From the NCBI GenBank assembly GCA_964415605.1, contig CAYQBA010000218.1, positions 1-6,948 of the forward strand: a DNA stretch of 6,948 nt, read 5' to 3'. The notes under the pieces were generated by a model. That model was not told the origin of the DNA, searched no databases, and saw only the letters and a program-made list of their open reading frames with translations. Of the stretch, positions 1 to 5,908 are shown in pieces (the stretch's first letter is position 1; each line of letters starts with the position of its first letter). Source of the stretch: UCB3 sp964415605 (GTDB lineage: Bacteria > Chloroflexota > Anaerolineae > Epilineales > Epilineaceae). A program made the translations under genes and the position numbers.

Positions 1-1145
1 GGGAACAGCGCCGTCCGCCCCGCTCCGGGGCCCGCCGCCGGCCAGGGCGGCGCGGCCGCGTCGTCGTCGCCCTCGCCCGCCATCGGCGCCACCGGCGCCT
101 GGCCGACGACCGCGCTGCGCACCGCGCGCTGCACCGCGGCGAACACCGGGCGGCCGTCGCGGAAGCGTACCTCGGTCTTGGCCGGGTGGACGTTGACGTC
201 GACCCCGGTGGGCGGCACCTCGATCATCACCACCGCCAGCGGGTGCCGGCCCTTGGGGATCAGCGTGTGGTAGGCCTGGGCCACCGCGTACGACAGGTGG
301 CTGTCCTGCACCCAGCGCCCGTTGACGAACAGCGTGACGTGCCGGCGCGTGGCGCGGTGCACGTGCGGCGGGCTGACGTAGCCCCGAACCCGCACGCGGG
401 CCGCGGCGGCCTCGTCGTCGCCCGCCTCGCCCAGGCCGGGCGGCGGCGCCGGCGCCGGGTCCGCCCGGATGGTCAGCATCTGCCGGGCCACGTCGATGCC
501 GAAGGCGGCGATCAACGTGTCCTCGAGCTCGCCCGTGCCCGGCGACTGAAACAGCGGTCGGCCGTTGCCGATCAAGGTGAAGCGCCGCTCGGGGTAGGCC
601 AGGGCGTAGTGCACCACCACGTCGTGGATGTGCCCCGCCTCGGTCGTCTCGTTGCGCAGGAACTTGAGGCGCGCCGGCACGGCGTTGAACAGGTTCTCGG
701 CCGTGATCACCGTCCCGCCGGCCGCGCCGACCGGCTCGCGGGCGAGAACCTGTCCGTTGTCGATGCGGATGCGGGTCCCGGCCGTCTCGTCGCGCGCCCG
801 GGTGACCAGCGTCACGTGGCACACCGACGCGATCGACGCCAGCGCCTCGCCGCGGAAGCCGAGCGTCGCGACGCGCTCGAGGTCGGCCGACGAGCGGATC
901 TTGCTCGTCGCGTGCTTCTGGAACGCCAGCGCCACCTGGTCGGCCGGGATGCCGGCGCCGTCGTCGGTGACGCGGATCAGGCGCCGGCCGCCCGCCTGGA
1001 CCTCGACGCGCACGTCGGTGGCGCCGGCGTCGAGGCTGTTCTCGATCAGCTCCTTGACGACGCTCGCCGGGCGCTCGACCACCTCGCCGGCGGCGATGCG
1101 CGCGATCGTCAGGTCGTCGAGCGGGCGGATGGGGAGCGGCGGCAT
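1..1145 (-). CDS. mutL: DNA mismatch repair protein MutL, N-terminal part (cut by window edge)
   Basis: MutL couples MutS mismatch recognition to strand incision and removal. The visible 381 residues give the N-terminal GHKL ATPase: ELIENSLDAG (residues 32-41, catalytic Glu32, Mg-binding Asn36), DDGAGIP (61-67), HATSKI (78-83) and GFRGEAL (96-102). The transducer domain follows, with LFVNGRWV and the NVHPAK loop (318-323, carrying the conserved Lys323). The frame is open to the window edge in an Ala/Pro-rich linker, so the C-terminal dimerisation domain is outside; whether it carries the endonuclease motif of MutH-less bacteria cannot be seen. A Pro/Ala/Glu-rich insert of about 20 residues lies near 227-248, before the transducer. 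Start: ATG at 1145 matches the family N-terminus (IRPLDDLTIARIAAGEVVERP). An in-frame ATG at 1205 would add an unlikely 20 residues. There is no Shine-Dalgarno; a TATAAT box ends 6 nt before the ATG. The gene is divergent from hpf. Confidence 0.97.
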   Translation of the reverse strand, partial: MPPLPIRPLDDLTIARIAAGEVVERPASVVKELIENSLDAGATDVRVEVQAGGRRLIRVTDDGAGIPADQVALAFQKHATSKIRSSADLERVATLGFRGEALASIASVCHVTLVTRARDETAGTRIRIDNGQVLAREPVGAAGGTVITAENLFNAVPARLKFLRNETTEAGHIHDVVVHYALAYPERRFTLIGNGRPLFQSPGTGELEDTLIAAFGIDVARQMLTIRADPAPAPPPGLGEAGDDEAAAARVRVRGYVSPPHVHRATRRHVTLFVNGRWVQDSHLSYAVAQAYHTLIPKGRHPLAVVMIEVPPTGVDVNVHPAKTEVRFRDGRPVFAAVQRAVRSAVVGQAPVAPMAGEGDDDAAAPPWPAAGPGAGRTALF

Positions 1146-1151
1146 GCGGTG

Positions 1152-1157
1152 ATTATA
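1152..1157 (-). promoter_or_regulatory. -10 box of a leaderless-type mutL promoter
   Basis: Read on the minus strand the bases are TATAAT, a perfect -10 hexamer. Its last base (1152) is 6 nt from the mutL ATG (1145-1143), so transcription would start at or within a base or two of the start codon. No purine-rich ribosome site precedes the ATG. No good -35 is visible about 17 bp upstream (TCCCGG on the minus strand). The spacing, not the hexamer alone, supports a leaderless transcript. Confidence 0.6.
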
Positions 1158-1217
1158 GCCCCGCCCGTCGAAGCCCGGGACCGGCCAGCGGCACTGGCCG
1201 GGCATGCCGGGCGCGGT

Positions 1218-1223
1218 TATAAT
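1218..1223 (+). promoter_or_regulatory. -10 box of candidate hpf promoter
   Basis: A perfect TATAAT lies in a very GC-rich stretch 90 bp upstream of the hpf start codon. A start about 7 nt downstream (near 1230) would give a leader of about 83 nt that begins with the 5' strand of the three-way junction at 1229-1280. The -35 is poor (around 1194-1200, CTGGCCG). Together with the mutL -10 this forms a divergent pair about 60 bp apart. Confidence 0.5.
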
Positions 1224-1228
1224 CCCAA

Positions 1229-1280
1229 CGTCCGGACGGCGCGCCCCGCGCGCCGCGCGACGGGAACGCGCGACCGGACG
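1229..1280 (+). promoter_or_regulatory. Structured 5' leader of hpf (possible three-way junction)
   Basis: Three perfectly paired helices close on each other. P1 pairs CGTCCGG (1229-1235) with CCGGACG (1274-1280). P2 pairs GGCGCGC (1238-1244) with GCGCGCC (1248-1254) over a CCC loop. P3 pairs GCGCG (1255-1259) with CGCGC (1267-1271) over a loop at 1260-1266. Only two unpaired bases separate P1 from each inner helix. The Shine-Dalgarno (1299-1305) is outside the fold. CG-alternating sequence pairs with itself easily, so the fold could be chance; P1 is the least trivial helix. Confidence 0.35.
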
Positions 1281-1312
1281 GAAGGACAAACCTCTTACGA
1301 AGGAGTGGGTCG

Positions 1313-1888
1313 ATGGAGATCGAGCTGCAGGCGCGCCACCTGGACATGAACCCCGCGGTGCGCGACTACGTCAACAAGAAGGTCGGGCGGCTGGACCGGT
1401 ACCTGCCGGACATCAAGGCCATCCGGGTGGATCTCGACCACGGCATGCGCCGGACGAAGGGGGAGATCTACACCGCCCAGATCACGACGTGGGTCGACAG
1501 CACCATCCTGCGCGCTGAGGAGATGGACCACGACCTGTTCGCCGCCATCGACATGGCCGCGGACAAGCTGCACCGCCAGGTCGAGCGCTACAAGGGCCGT
1601 CGGCTGGACCGCTGGCACGACCACGCCAAGCCGCTGGGCGAGCCGGCGGCGCCGGTGGAGTACGCCGAGACCGAGGAGACCGTGGAGGCGGCGGCCGGCG
1701 AGGCCGGCCACGTCGTCCGCCGCAAGCGCTACAGCGTCTTCCCGATGAGCGAGGCCGAGGCCGTGGAGCAGCTCAACCTGCTGGGGCACGACTTTTTCCT
1801 GTTCATGAACGCCGACAACGGCCACGTCAACGTGGTCTACCGGCGCAAGGACGGCAACTACGGGCTGATCCAGCCCGTGGTCGCCTGA
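1313..1888 (+). CDS. hpf: Long-form ribosome hibernation promoting factor
   Basis: This protein binds the 30S decoding region in starved or stationary cells, blocks mRNA and tRNA binding, and dimerises 70S ribosomes into inactive 100S particles. At 191 residues it has the long-form architecture. The S30AE/RaiA domain is residues 1-100 (MEIELQARHLDM start, then a basic helix with DKLHRQVERYKGR at 84-96). A charged Glu/Ala-rich linker follows (about 101-133). The C-terminal dimerisation domain is 134-191, with FPMSEAEAVEQLNLLGHDFF and VVYRRKDGNYGLIQP, both hallmarks of the family. Start: ATG at 1313 has GAAGGAG at 1299-1305, 7 nt away. The gene is divergent from mutL and is followed after 25 bp by the phosphatase gene, probably in one transcript. 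Control probably acts through the TATAAT at 1218-1223 and the structured leader. The family assignment is secure; ribosome dimerisation is known for the family and not shown here. Confidence 0.96.
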   Translation: MEIELQARHLDMNPAVRDYVNKKVGRLDRYLPDIKAIRVDLDHGMRRTKGEIYTAQITTWVDSTILRAEEMDHDLFAAIDMAADKLHRQVERYKGRRLDRWHDHAKPLGEPAAPVEYAETEETVEAAAGEAGHVVRRKRYSVFPMSEAEAVEQLNLLGHDFFLFMNADNGHVNVVYRRKDGNYGLIQPVVA

Positions 1889-1913
1889 GGCGCGCGGACC
1901 GCGGCGCCGGCTG

Positions 1914-2396
1914 ATGACCCTCCCGCACGGCTTCGGCGCGCGGCGCATCCTCGTCGTGTGCACCGCCAACCAGTGCCGCTCGCCGATGGCCGAGGGGCTG
2001 ATCCGGGCGGGTCTCGAGGCCCGTGGGCTGGGCGACCGGGTCGTCGTGGCGTCGTCTGGGACATGGGCGCGCGACGGGTACCCGGCGACGCCGTACGCGG
2101 TGGCGACGCTCGCCGAGCGGGGCATCGACATCGGCGGCCACGTGTCGCGCGCGCTGGACCCCTTGCGGGTGGCCACGGCCGACCTCGTCCTGGTGATGAC
2201 CGAGAGCCACCGCCAGGCGCTCGTGGCCGAGTTCCCCTCGGCGCGCGGCAAGGTCATGCGCATGAGCGAGCTGGCGGGCGGCGCGTGGGACGTCGCGGAC
2301 CCCATCGGCGGCCCACTCGAGGACTACCGCGCAACCGCCAACGAGCTGGCGCGGCTGATCGAAGCGGGGTGGGGGATCATCGTGGGGGATGCCTGA
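1914..2396 (+). CDS. Low-molecular-weight protein phosphatase (tyrosine/arginine phosphatase family)
   Basis: A 160-residue cytosolic phosphatase with the full LMW-PTP signature. The P-loop CTANQCRS (Cys16 nucleophile, CX5R with Arg22) is followed by PMAEG. There is a typical GHVSRAL segment (75-81), and the general-acid loop DPIGGPLEDYR starts at Asp129. These enzymes hydrolyse phosphotyrosine or, in the YwlE branch, phosphoarginine. The P-loop residue that sets this choice (Thr in YwlE, usually Ile or Leu in tyrosine enzymes) is Gln20 here, and the usual Gly is Ala18, so the substrate is left open. Length is normal. The gene starts 25 bp after hpf without an obvious Shine-Dalgarno, suggesting translation coupled to hpf. 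ATG 1914 is the best start: it puts a short 11-residue lead before the first strand (ILVVC), and later starts would cut the P-loop. Arsenate reductases share this fold, but no arsenic genes are nearby. Confidence 0.93.
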   Translation: MTLPHGFGARRILVVCTANQCRSPMAEGLIRAGLEARGLGDRVVVASSGTWARDGYPATPYAVATLAERGIDIGGHVSRALDPLRVATADLVLVMTESHRQALVAEFPSARGKVMRMSELAGGAWDVADPIGGPLEDYRATANELARLIEAGWGIIVGDA

Positions 2397-2419
2397 CCGG
2401 ACCGCGGCGCGCACGGCGC

Positions 2420-2449
2420 TTGACGGGCGCGGGCAACCTGTGTTAGTGT
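2420..2449 (+). promoter_or_regulatory. Candidate sigma70-type promoter upstream of the CAP gene
   Basis: TTGACG (2420-2425) is followed after 18 bp by TAGTGT (2444-2449), with TGT immediately in front giving an extended -10. A start near 2456 would produce a leader of about 219 nt before the CAP-protein ATG, or a short RNA if transcription stops at the hairpin at 2480-2506. It is the best promoter-like sequence between the phosphatase and CAP genes. Confidence 0.45.
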
Positions 2450-2479
2450 CTCCTGCCTGTTTGCAACCAGAGACGTTCC

Positions 2480-2506
2480 GGGGAGCGGCGATCGATGCCG
2501 CTCCCC
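2480..2506 (+). terminator. Strong hairpin: terminator of hpf-phosphatase unit or attenuator of CAP leader
   Basis: A perfect 10-bp stem, GGGGAGCGGC with GCCGCTCCCC, encloses a 7-nt loop (GATCGAT) and is followed by TTGTTGT, a weak T-rich tail. It lies 84 bp after the phosphatase stop and downstream of the candidate promoter at 2420-2449, so it could end the upstream transcript, attenuate the downstream one, or end a short RNA. A second hairpin, GTTGTG/CACAAC with a GACA loop, occupies 2509-2524. The remaining leader (2525-2659) holds weaker pairings, such as CGCCGAA (2573-2579) with TTCGGCG (2607-2613), and no gene I can support. Confidence 0.5.
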
Positions 2507-2674
2507 TTGTTGTGGACACACAACCGCCCAGAGACGGGGATGCGGGTGTGTCGATGGTTGATCGGGGGCATGCGCCGAAGCCATCCCGCAGCGAAGGGCC
2601 ACAGCGTTCGGCGGAGGGCGTCTCATGTGCCCCTCCCCAGAGAATAGAGACTCAAGAACAAGGAGAAACGCGCG

Positions 2675-4324
2675 ATGCAGGAAAGAGCCGTCCGACTGGC
2701 CATGCTCGTCATGGTCGCCATGGTCATGGGATCGAGCCCGGGTCATGCCGCGCCGTCCGTTCAGCGCAGAGATCCGGCGACGGTCGATCTGGACGCGCTC
2801 GAGCGCGACGTTGTGACCGAGATCAATCGGATCCGCACCGACCCCAAGGAGTTCGCGAACGTCTTGGCCGGATTGACCTCGACGCCCATGACAAACGCGC
2901 GGCCCTATGACATCCGCCTCCAGTTCCCCGACGGCGAAGACTCCGGGGAGAGCCGGGCGTATCTCAACAGCGGCATTGCCACGGCGCGCGGCCTGGCTCC
3001 GATGAAGCCGCTGGAGTGGTCCGCGGGGCTTGCCAAGGCGGCGGGCGACTACGCCGCCCGGAACCCGCAGGGACACCGTGACTTCGGGACGACGCTGGGG
3101 GGTCGGCTGGCGGCCGTCGGTGCGGCCCAAGGGGGATCGGCCGAGAACATCGACTACGGCGGCGCCACCGGGCTCGCCGTGGCCTATCGCCTGTACATCG
3201 ACTCAGGGGTGCCGGACCTCGGCCATCGCAACACGATCATCAACCCGAGGCTGACGCATGTGGGCGTCGGATGCTTCGCCGTCAACAAGTACAAGAGCGT
3301 CACCTGCGTGCTGAACTACGGCGAGAACTGGGTCGACAAGCAGAACATGGTGAAGCTGGAGGTCGGCAAGCAGTACGTCGCCCTCGAGCCGGACGGAACG
3401 GTCCGCTACTTCAAGCTGTCCGAGCTCCGGGGCGACTGGGGGCGTCTGCAGCTTTGCCCCGACCCCGGCAAGATGGGCTCGATCTCCGGGAGCGGGATCG
3501 CGGCGGACCTGATGACCCCCGCCATGGCGGCGGCGAAGGGGCTCAAGGCGACCAACGAGCCTTGCGCGGAAGATGCAGCGCCGCTTGGTGTCCTGAACAA
3601 CGGCAGTAGCCTTCCCATCGTGGCCGAGGCGGAGGCCCCCAAACCCGTGGCCCAGGCCACCGCCACGGCCGTGCCCAGCGCGGCCGAGTCACCCGCCACC
3701 GCCACGGCAGTACCCGCCGCGGCCGTGGCCCAAGGCGGTGCCCCGGATGCCGCCGCCGGCGCGAAGCTCGAGGTGGGCAAGCAGTACGCCGTCCCCGACA
3801 AGCCGGGCACCTTCCGCTACTTCAAGCTCACGCAGCTCCCCGCTCAGGCCGGAGGGACCGCGACGCTCGACCTCTGCCCCGATGCGCGCAGCATCGGCGA
3901 TGTGTACGTCGCGGACATCCTGACCGTCGCGGCGGCCCAGGCAAAGGGCCTGGCGGCCACAAACCAGCCCTGCTCCGAGGCCGACGCCCCCTTCGCCACG
4001 TCGAACGAGAGCGCGCCGGCCCCGGCCCCCGTCAGCGACGCCGTCGGGTTGATCCTCGCGGTCGAACACCAGTATGCCATGCCTGAGGGCAACACCTTCA
4101 AGTACATCAAACTGGTCCAATTAAGGGGCGGCGGTATCAATGCCTGGCGCTACGATGCATGCCCCAATCCCAAGCCCAAAGAGCGGGCCTTAGAGTTGCC
4201 CAGCTGGACGAATGCGGAGGCCACGGCCAAGCTGATGGTCATCCCGGCGGCGATCGCGAAGGGCCTCAAGCCAACCAACGAACCGTGCCCCACGGACAAG
4301 ACGCCGTATGGACGCAGCCAGTAG
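2675..4324 (+). CDS. Secreted CAP/SCP-domain protein with three tandem Cys-pair repeats
   Basis: A 549-residue exported protein. The signal peptide has a basic start (MQERAVRLAM), a Met/Val-rich core, and a likely cut after GHA (residue 25). The CAP domain (about 40-222) has the family's conserved polar residues: His134 (QGHRDF), Glu157 (AENIDYG) and His184 in GHRNTIINP, then THVGVG, with Cys200 and Cys211 a likely disulfide. The segment LYIDSGVPDLGHR resembles a bacterial CAP subgroup. CAP proteins are extracellular with varied roles (lipid binding, cell-wall or host interaction), so no activity is assigned. Residues 227-549 hold three repeats I do not recognise, joined by an Ala/Pro/Thr/Val-rich linker (306-363) and a shorter one (443-458). 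Start: ATG 2675 has AAGGAG at 2660-2665. Repeat 3 is less GC-rich, with TTA and AGG codons. The trefoil lipoprotein gene follows after 143 bp on the same strand. Confidence 0.9.
   Translation: MQERAVRLAMLVMVAMVMGSSPGHAAPSVQRRDPATVDLDALERDVVTEINRIRTDPKEFANVLAGLTSTPMTNARPYDIRLQFPDGEDSGESRAYLNSGIATARGLAPMKPLEWSAGLAKAAGDYAARNPQGHRDFGTTLGGRLAAVGAAQGGSAENIDYGGATGLAVAYRLYIDSGVPDLGHRNTIINPRLTHVGVGCFAVNKYKSVTCVLNYGENWVDKQNMVKLEVGKQYVALEPDGTVRYFKLSELRGDWGRLQLCPDPGKMGSISGSGIAADLMTPAMAAAKGLKATNEPCAEDAAPLGVLNNGSSLPIVAEAEAPKPVAQATATAVPSAAESPATATAVPAAAVAQGGAPDAAAGAKLEVGKQYAVPDKPGTFRYFKLTQLPAQAGGTATLDLCPDARSIGDVYVADILTVAAAQAKGLAATNQPCSEADAPFATSNESAPAPAPVSDAVGLILAVEHQYAMPEGNTFKYIKLVQLRGGGINAWRYDACPNPKPKERALELPSWTNAEATAKLMVIPAAIAKGLKPTNEPCPTDKTPYGRSQ
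3353..4312 (+). repeat. Three tandem copies of an unrecognised protein repeat of about 80-90 residues
   Basis: The copies are residues 227-305 (3353-3589), 364-442 (3764-4000) and 459-546 (4049-4312). Shared pattern: a LEVGKQY-like start, then a G-T-F/V-R/K-Y-F/I-K-L core, a Cys-Pro step (CPD or CPN at Cys261, Cys401, Cys496), a helix-like Ala-rich stretch, and a closing AKGL-x-x-TN-x-PC with the second Cys (297, 433, 538). Copies 1 and 2 are close even in DNA (for example CGCTACTTCAAGCT in both). Copy 3 has diverged and carries an insert of about 10 residues before its Ala-rich part. The paired Cys suggest one disulfide per copy. Confidence 0.85.
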
Positions 4325-4340
4325 ACCCAGCAACGACGAG

Positions 4341-4394
4341 GCCGGCGTGTCATCGCCGGCACGGGGCCGCGATGGTCATGCGTGGCCATCGGCC
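4341..4394 (+). other. Two consecutive hairpins between the CAP and trefoil genes
   Basis: Hairpin one pairs GCCGGCG (4341-4347) with CGCCGGC (4354-4360) over TGTCAT, a perfect 7-bp stem 16 bp after the CAP stop. Hairpin two pairs GGGCC (4364-4368) and GATGG (4371-4375) with CCATC (4386-4390) and GGCCC (4391-4395), with a 2-nt bulge. Neither has a T tract, so a classic intrinsic terminator is not supported. They may protect an mRNA end or partly separate expression of the two genes. I see no clear promoter in 4325-4467. Confidence 0.4.
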
Positions 4395-4467
4395 CATCCA
4401 ACCGCCGCCACATCAGGGGCTGGTCGCACGTGCCAGCGCCCAGCTCACCCAAGAAAGGGCTAGCGTC

Positions 4468-5778
4468 ATGAGTTCGAGATCAACCGTGGGGATCCTGCTG
4501 TTCGTTGCACTGGCCGGCTGCGGGGGCTCGCCGCCCGAGCCCGGCTCCGTCGACCAGCCGGCGCCGCCCCCCGCGGCCGACGAGACCACCGGCTCCCCGG
4601 AGGGAGCCTCGGCTCCGGAGGGTGCCGTCGAGGGGTCGTATCCTGAAAGCGCGATCCCGGAGAGCGTCGACTTGGTGGGCGCCGCGCCGGCCGTCATCGA
4701 CGATACGAGCGTCTACTATCGGCTCGAAACGGACGTCGGGGGGACCGCGGGCTGCCTAGAGGGCAACCGCCGGGCCGACGATTCCGTGCTGAAGGGCGCC
4801 GCCTTCGTCGACGACTGCCAGGACGTGACGGGTCAGCTGTGGAAGCTGGTTCCACGCGAACAGGCCGGGTACTACCATCTGCAGACGCTGTTCCTCGAGG
4901 ACCAGAACAAGTGCTTCGAGGGCAACGCGATGTCACCGGACTCGGAGCTCGGCGGTGCATCGTACTTGGGCGATTGCGGCGAAGCGACCGGCCAGGACTG
5001 GAAGCTCATGGATGCCGGCGACGGCGCGTATCGCTTGCAAACCGCATTCCTGGAAGCGGAGAACAAGTGCCTGGAAGGCAACCGACTGGAGGCCACCGCT
5101 CTGCTGGGCGGCGCGGCCCACATGAGCGACTGCCGGGCGGTTCCCGGGCAACTCTGGAAGCTGGTGCCGGTCGCCGACACTTCCACGGCCGTGTCGCGTG
5201 CGCTCGTCGACGTGCAGGGGGGCGCGGAGGGTGCCGCGTATGCCCTCATCGAAGACACGAGCGTCTACTATCGACTCCAGACGGACGCCGGCGGAGAGGC
5301 CAAGTGCCTGGATGGCAACCAAGTGGCGGATGGCGCGCCCGTGGGCGGTGCCGCGTACACGGGTGCGTGCCAGGACGCGGCCGGACAGCTGTGGCGCCTG
5401 AACCCGATGCCGGAACCGGGGCAGTATCACCTGCAGACACAGTCTCTCGAGGACCAGCTCAAGTGCTTCGACAGCAACCAGCCGAGCTCGGAGGAAGACG
5501 GCGAGCGCTCCATGGGCGCTGCCGCCATGAACGACTGCGCGCCTGACGATGCACAGGTCTGGATGTTCGTCGACGCCGGAGACGGCGCCTATCGCGTGCA
5601 GACGAAGTCGCTCGAGGGCCAGAACCGCTGCCTGAACGGCAACGATGTCACGAACACGGCCGTCATGAACGGCGCCGCGTTCATGGACGCGTGTCAGGCC
5701 GTCGATGGCCAGCTCTGGACGCTCGTGCCGACGGATTCCCAGGTGCCTGCCGCGGCGTTCGGGGTGCCCAGCCCGTAG
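4468..5778 (+). CDS. Lipoprotein with two ricin-type beta-trefoil (QxW) domains
   Basis: A 436-residue protein. The N-terminus is a lipoprotein signal: a short charged start, a hydrophobic core, then the lipobox LAGC with Cys18, so it should be lipid-anchored outside the cytoplasmic membrane. Residues 19-75 are a Pro/Ser/Glu/Gly-rich spacer. Two trefoil domains follow (about 77-235 and 260-422). Each has three subdomains of the form YRLQT..CLEGN..(GAA)..C..GQLWKL, giving six QxW motifs (Gln123, 176, 228, 307, 363, 415). Each subdomain has two Cys. Ricin-type trefoils usually bind glycans; here that is inferred from the family. No catalytic domain is present. Start: the frame is open upstream to an ATG at 4159, but that would overlap the CAP gene and bury the signal, so ATG 4468 with AAAGG at 4454-4458 is chosen. 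It is probably expressed with, or alongside, the CAP gene. Confidence 0.9.
   Translation: MSSRSTVGILLFVALAGCGGSPPEPGSVDQPAPPPAADETTGSPEGASAPEGAVEGSYPESAIPESVDLVGAAPAVIDDTSVYYRLETDVGGTAGCLEGNRRADDSVLKGAAFVDDCQDVTGQLWKLVPREQAGYYHLQTLFLEDQNKCFEGNAMSPDSELGGASYLGDCGEATGQDWKLMDAGDGAYRLQTAFLEAENKCLEGNRLEATALLGGAAHMSDCRAVPGQLWKLVPVADTSTAVSRALVDVQGGAEGAAYALIEDTSVYYRLQTDAGGEAKCLDGNQVADGAPVGGAAYTGACQDAAGQLWRLNPMPEPGQYHLQTQSLEDQLKCFDSNQPSSEEDGERSMGAAAMNDCAPDDAQVWMFVDAGDGAYRVQTKSLEGQNRCLNGNDVTNTAVMNGAAFMDACQAVDGQLWTLVPTDSQVPAAAFGVPSP
4696..5172 (+). repeat. Beta-trefoil A (first copy of the duplicated domain)
   Basis: Residues 77-235 hold three subdomains, each ending in a QxW motif (QLW, QDW, QLW). The Cys pairs are 96/117, 149/170 and 201/222. 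The first subdomain has a TDVGG signature where subdomains 2 and 3 have LEDQNK or LEAENK. That positional signature recurs in copy B. Confidence 0.85.
5245..5733 (+). repeat. Beta-trefoil B (second copy of the duplicated domain)
   Basis: Residues 260-422 repeat copy A subdomain by subdomain. The opening DTSVYYRL is the same, and ACGAGCGTCTACTATCG is identical in DNA at 4705-4721 and 5257-5273, 552 bp apart. Cys pairs are 280/301, 333/357 and 388/409; QxW motifs are QLW, QVW and QLW. The second subdomain is the most altered: CFDSN replaces CFEGN, there is an acidic insert near 338-348, and the region after QVW is changed. Confidence 0.85.
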
Positions 5779-5788
5779 CCGGGCTCGC

Positions 5789-5830
5789 CCACGTGGACGC
5801 CGGTGGGACACGCCATCGGCGTCCACGTGG
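5789..5830 (+). terminator. Long perfect hairpin after the trefoil gene
   Basis: CCACGTGGACGCCG (5789-5802) pairs without mismatch with CGGCGTCCACGTGG (5817-5830). GTGG (5803-5806) with CCAT (5813-5816) extends it by four pairs, one of them G-U, giving 18 bp over a 6-nt loop. It begins 10 bp after the stop codon. There is no T tract, so it is either an atypical terminator or an mRNA 3'-end stabiliser. Bases 5831-5898 after it show only weak pairings and no gene. Confidence 0.55.
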
Positions 5831-5908
5831 ACTTGGCGCTACGGTGACCAGTCAAGGGTTGGCGGAGGCTGTCAACCGTGTCATCTTGGTCGGCGGGTGG
5901 GGGGCCAG

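Noticed and set aside
186..1349. Long open frames on the plus strand across the mutL region
   Set aside because: They are antisense to a clear MutL reading frame, rich in Arg/Ala/Gly/Val with no recognisable motif, and are explained by high GC.
1914..2396. Phosphatase gene as an arsenate reductase
   Set aside because: The fold is shared, but the general-acid loop DPIGGPLEDYR fits phosphatases and there are no arsenic genes nearby.
1295..2519. Long minus-strand frames opposite hpf and the phosphatase
   Set aside because: The plus-strand genes have intact family motifs; the antisense translations are low-complexity Arg/Pro/Ala products.
4159..4467. Upstream extension of the trefoil gene to ATG 4159
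   Set aside because: It overlaps the end of the CAP gene in another frame and would bury the lipoprotein signal. The internal ATG at 4468 has a ribosome site and starts a proper lipobox signal.
4872..5826. Long minus-strand frames opposite the trefoil gene
   Set aside because: The plus-strand frame shows six regular QxW repeats; the antisense repeats are only its mirror.
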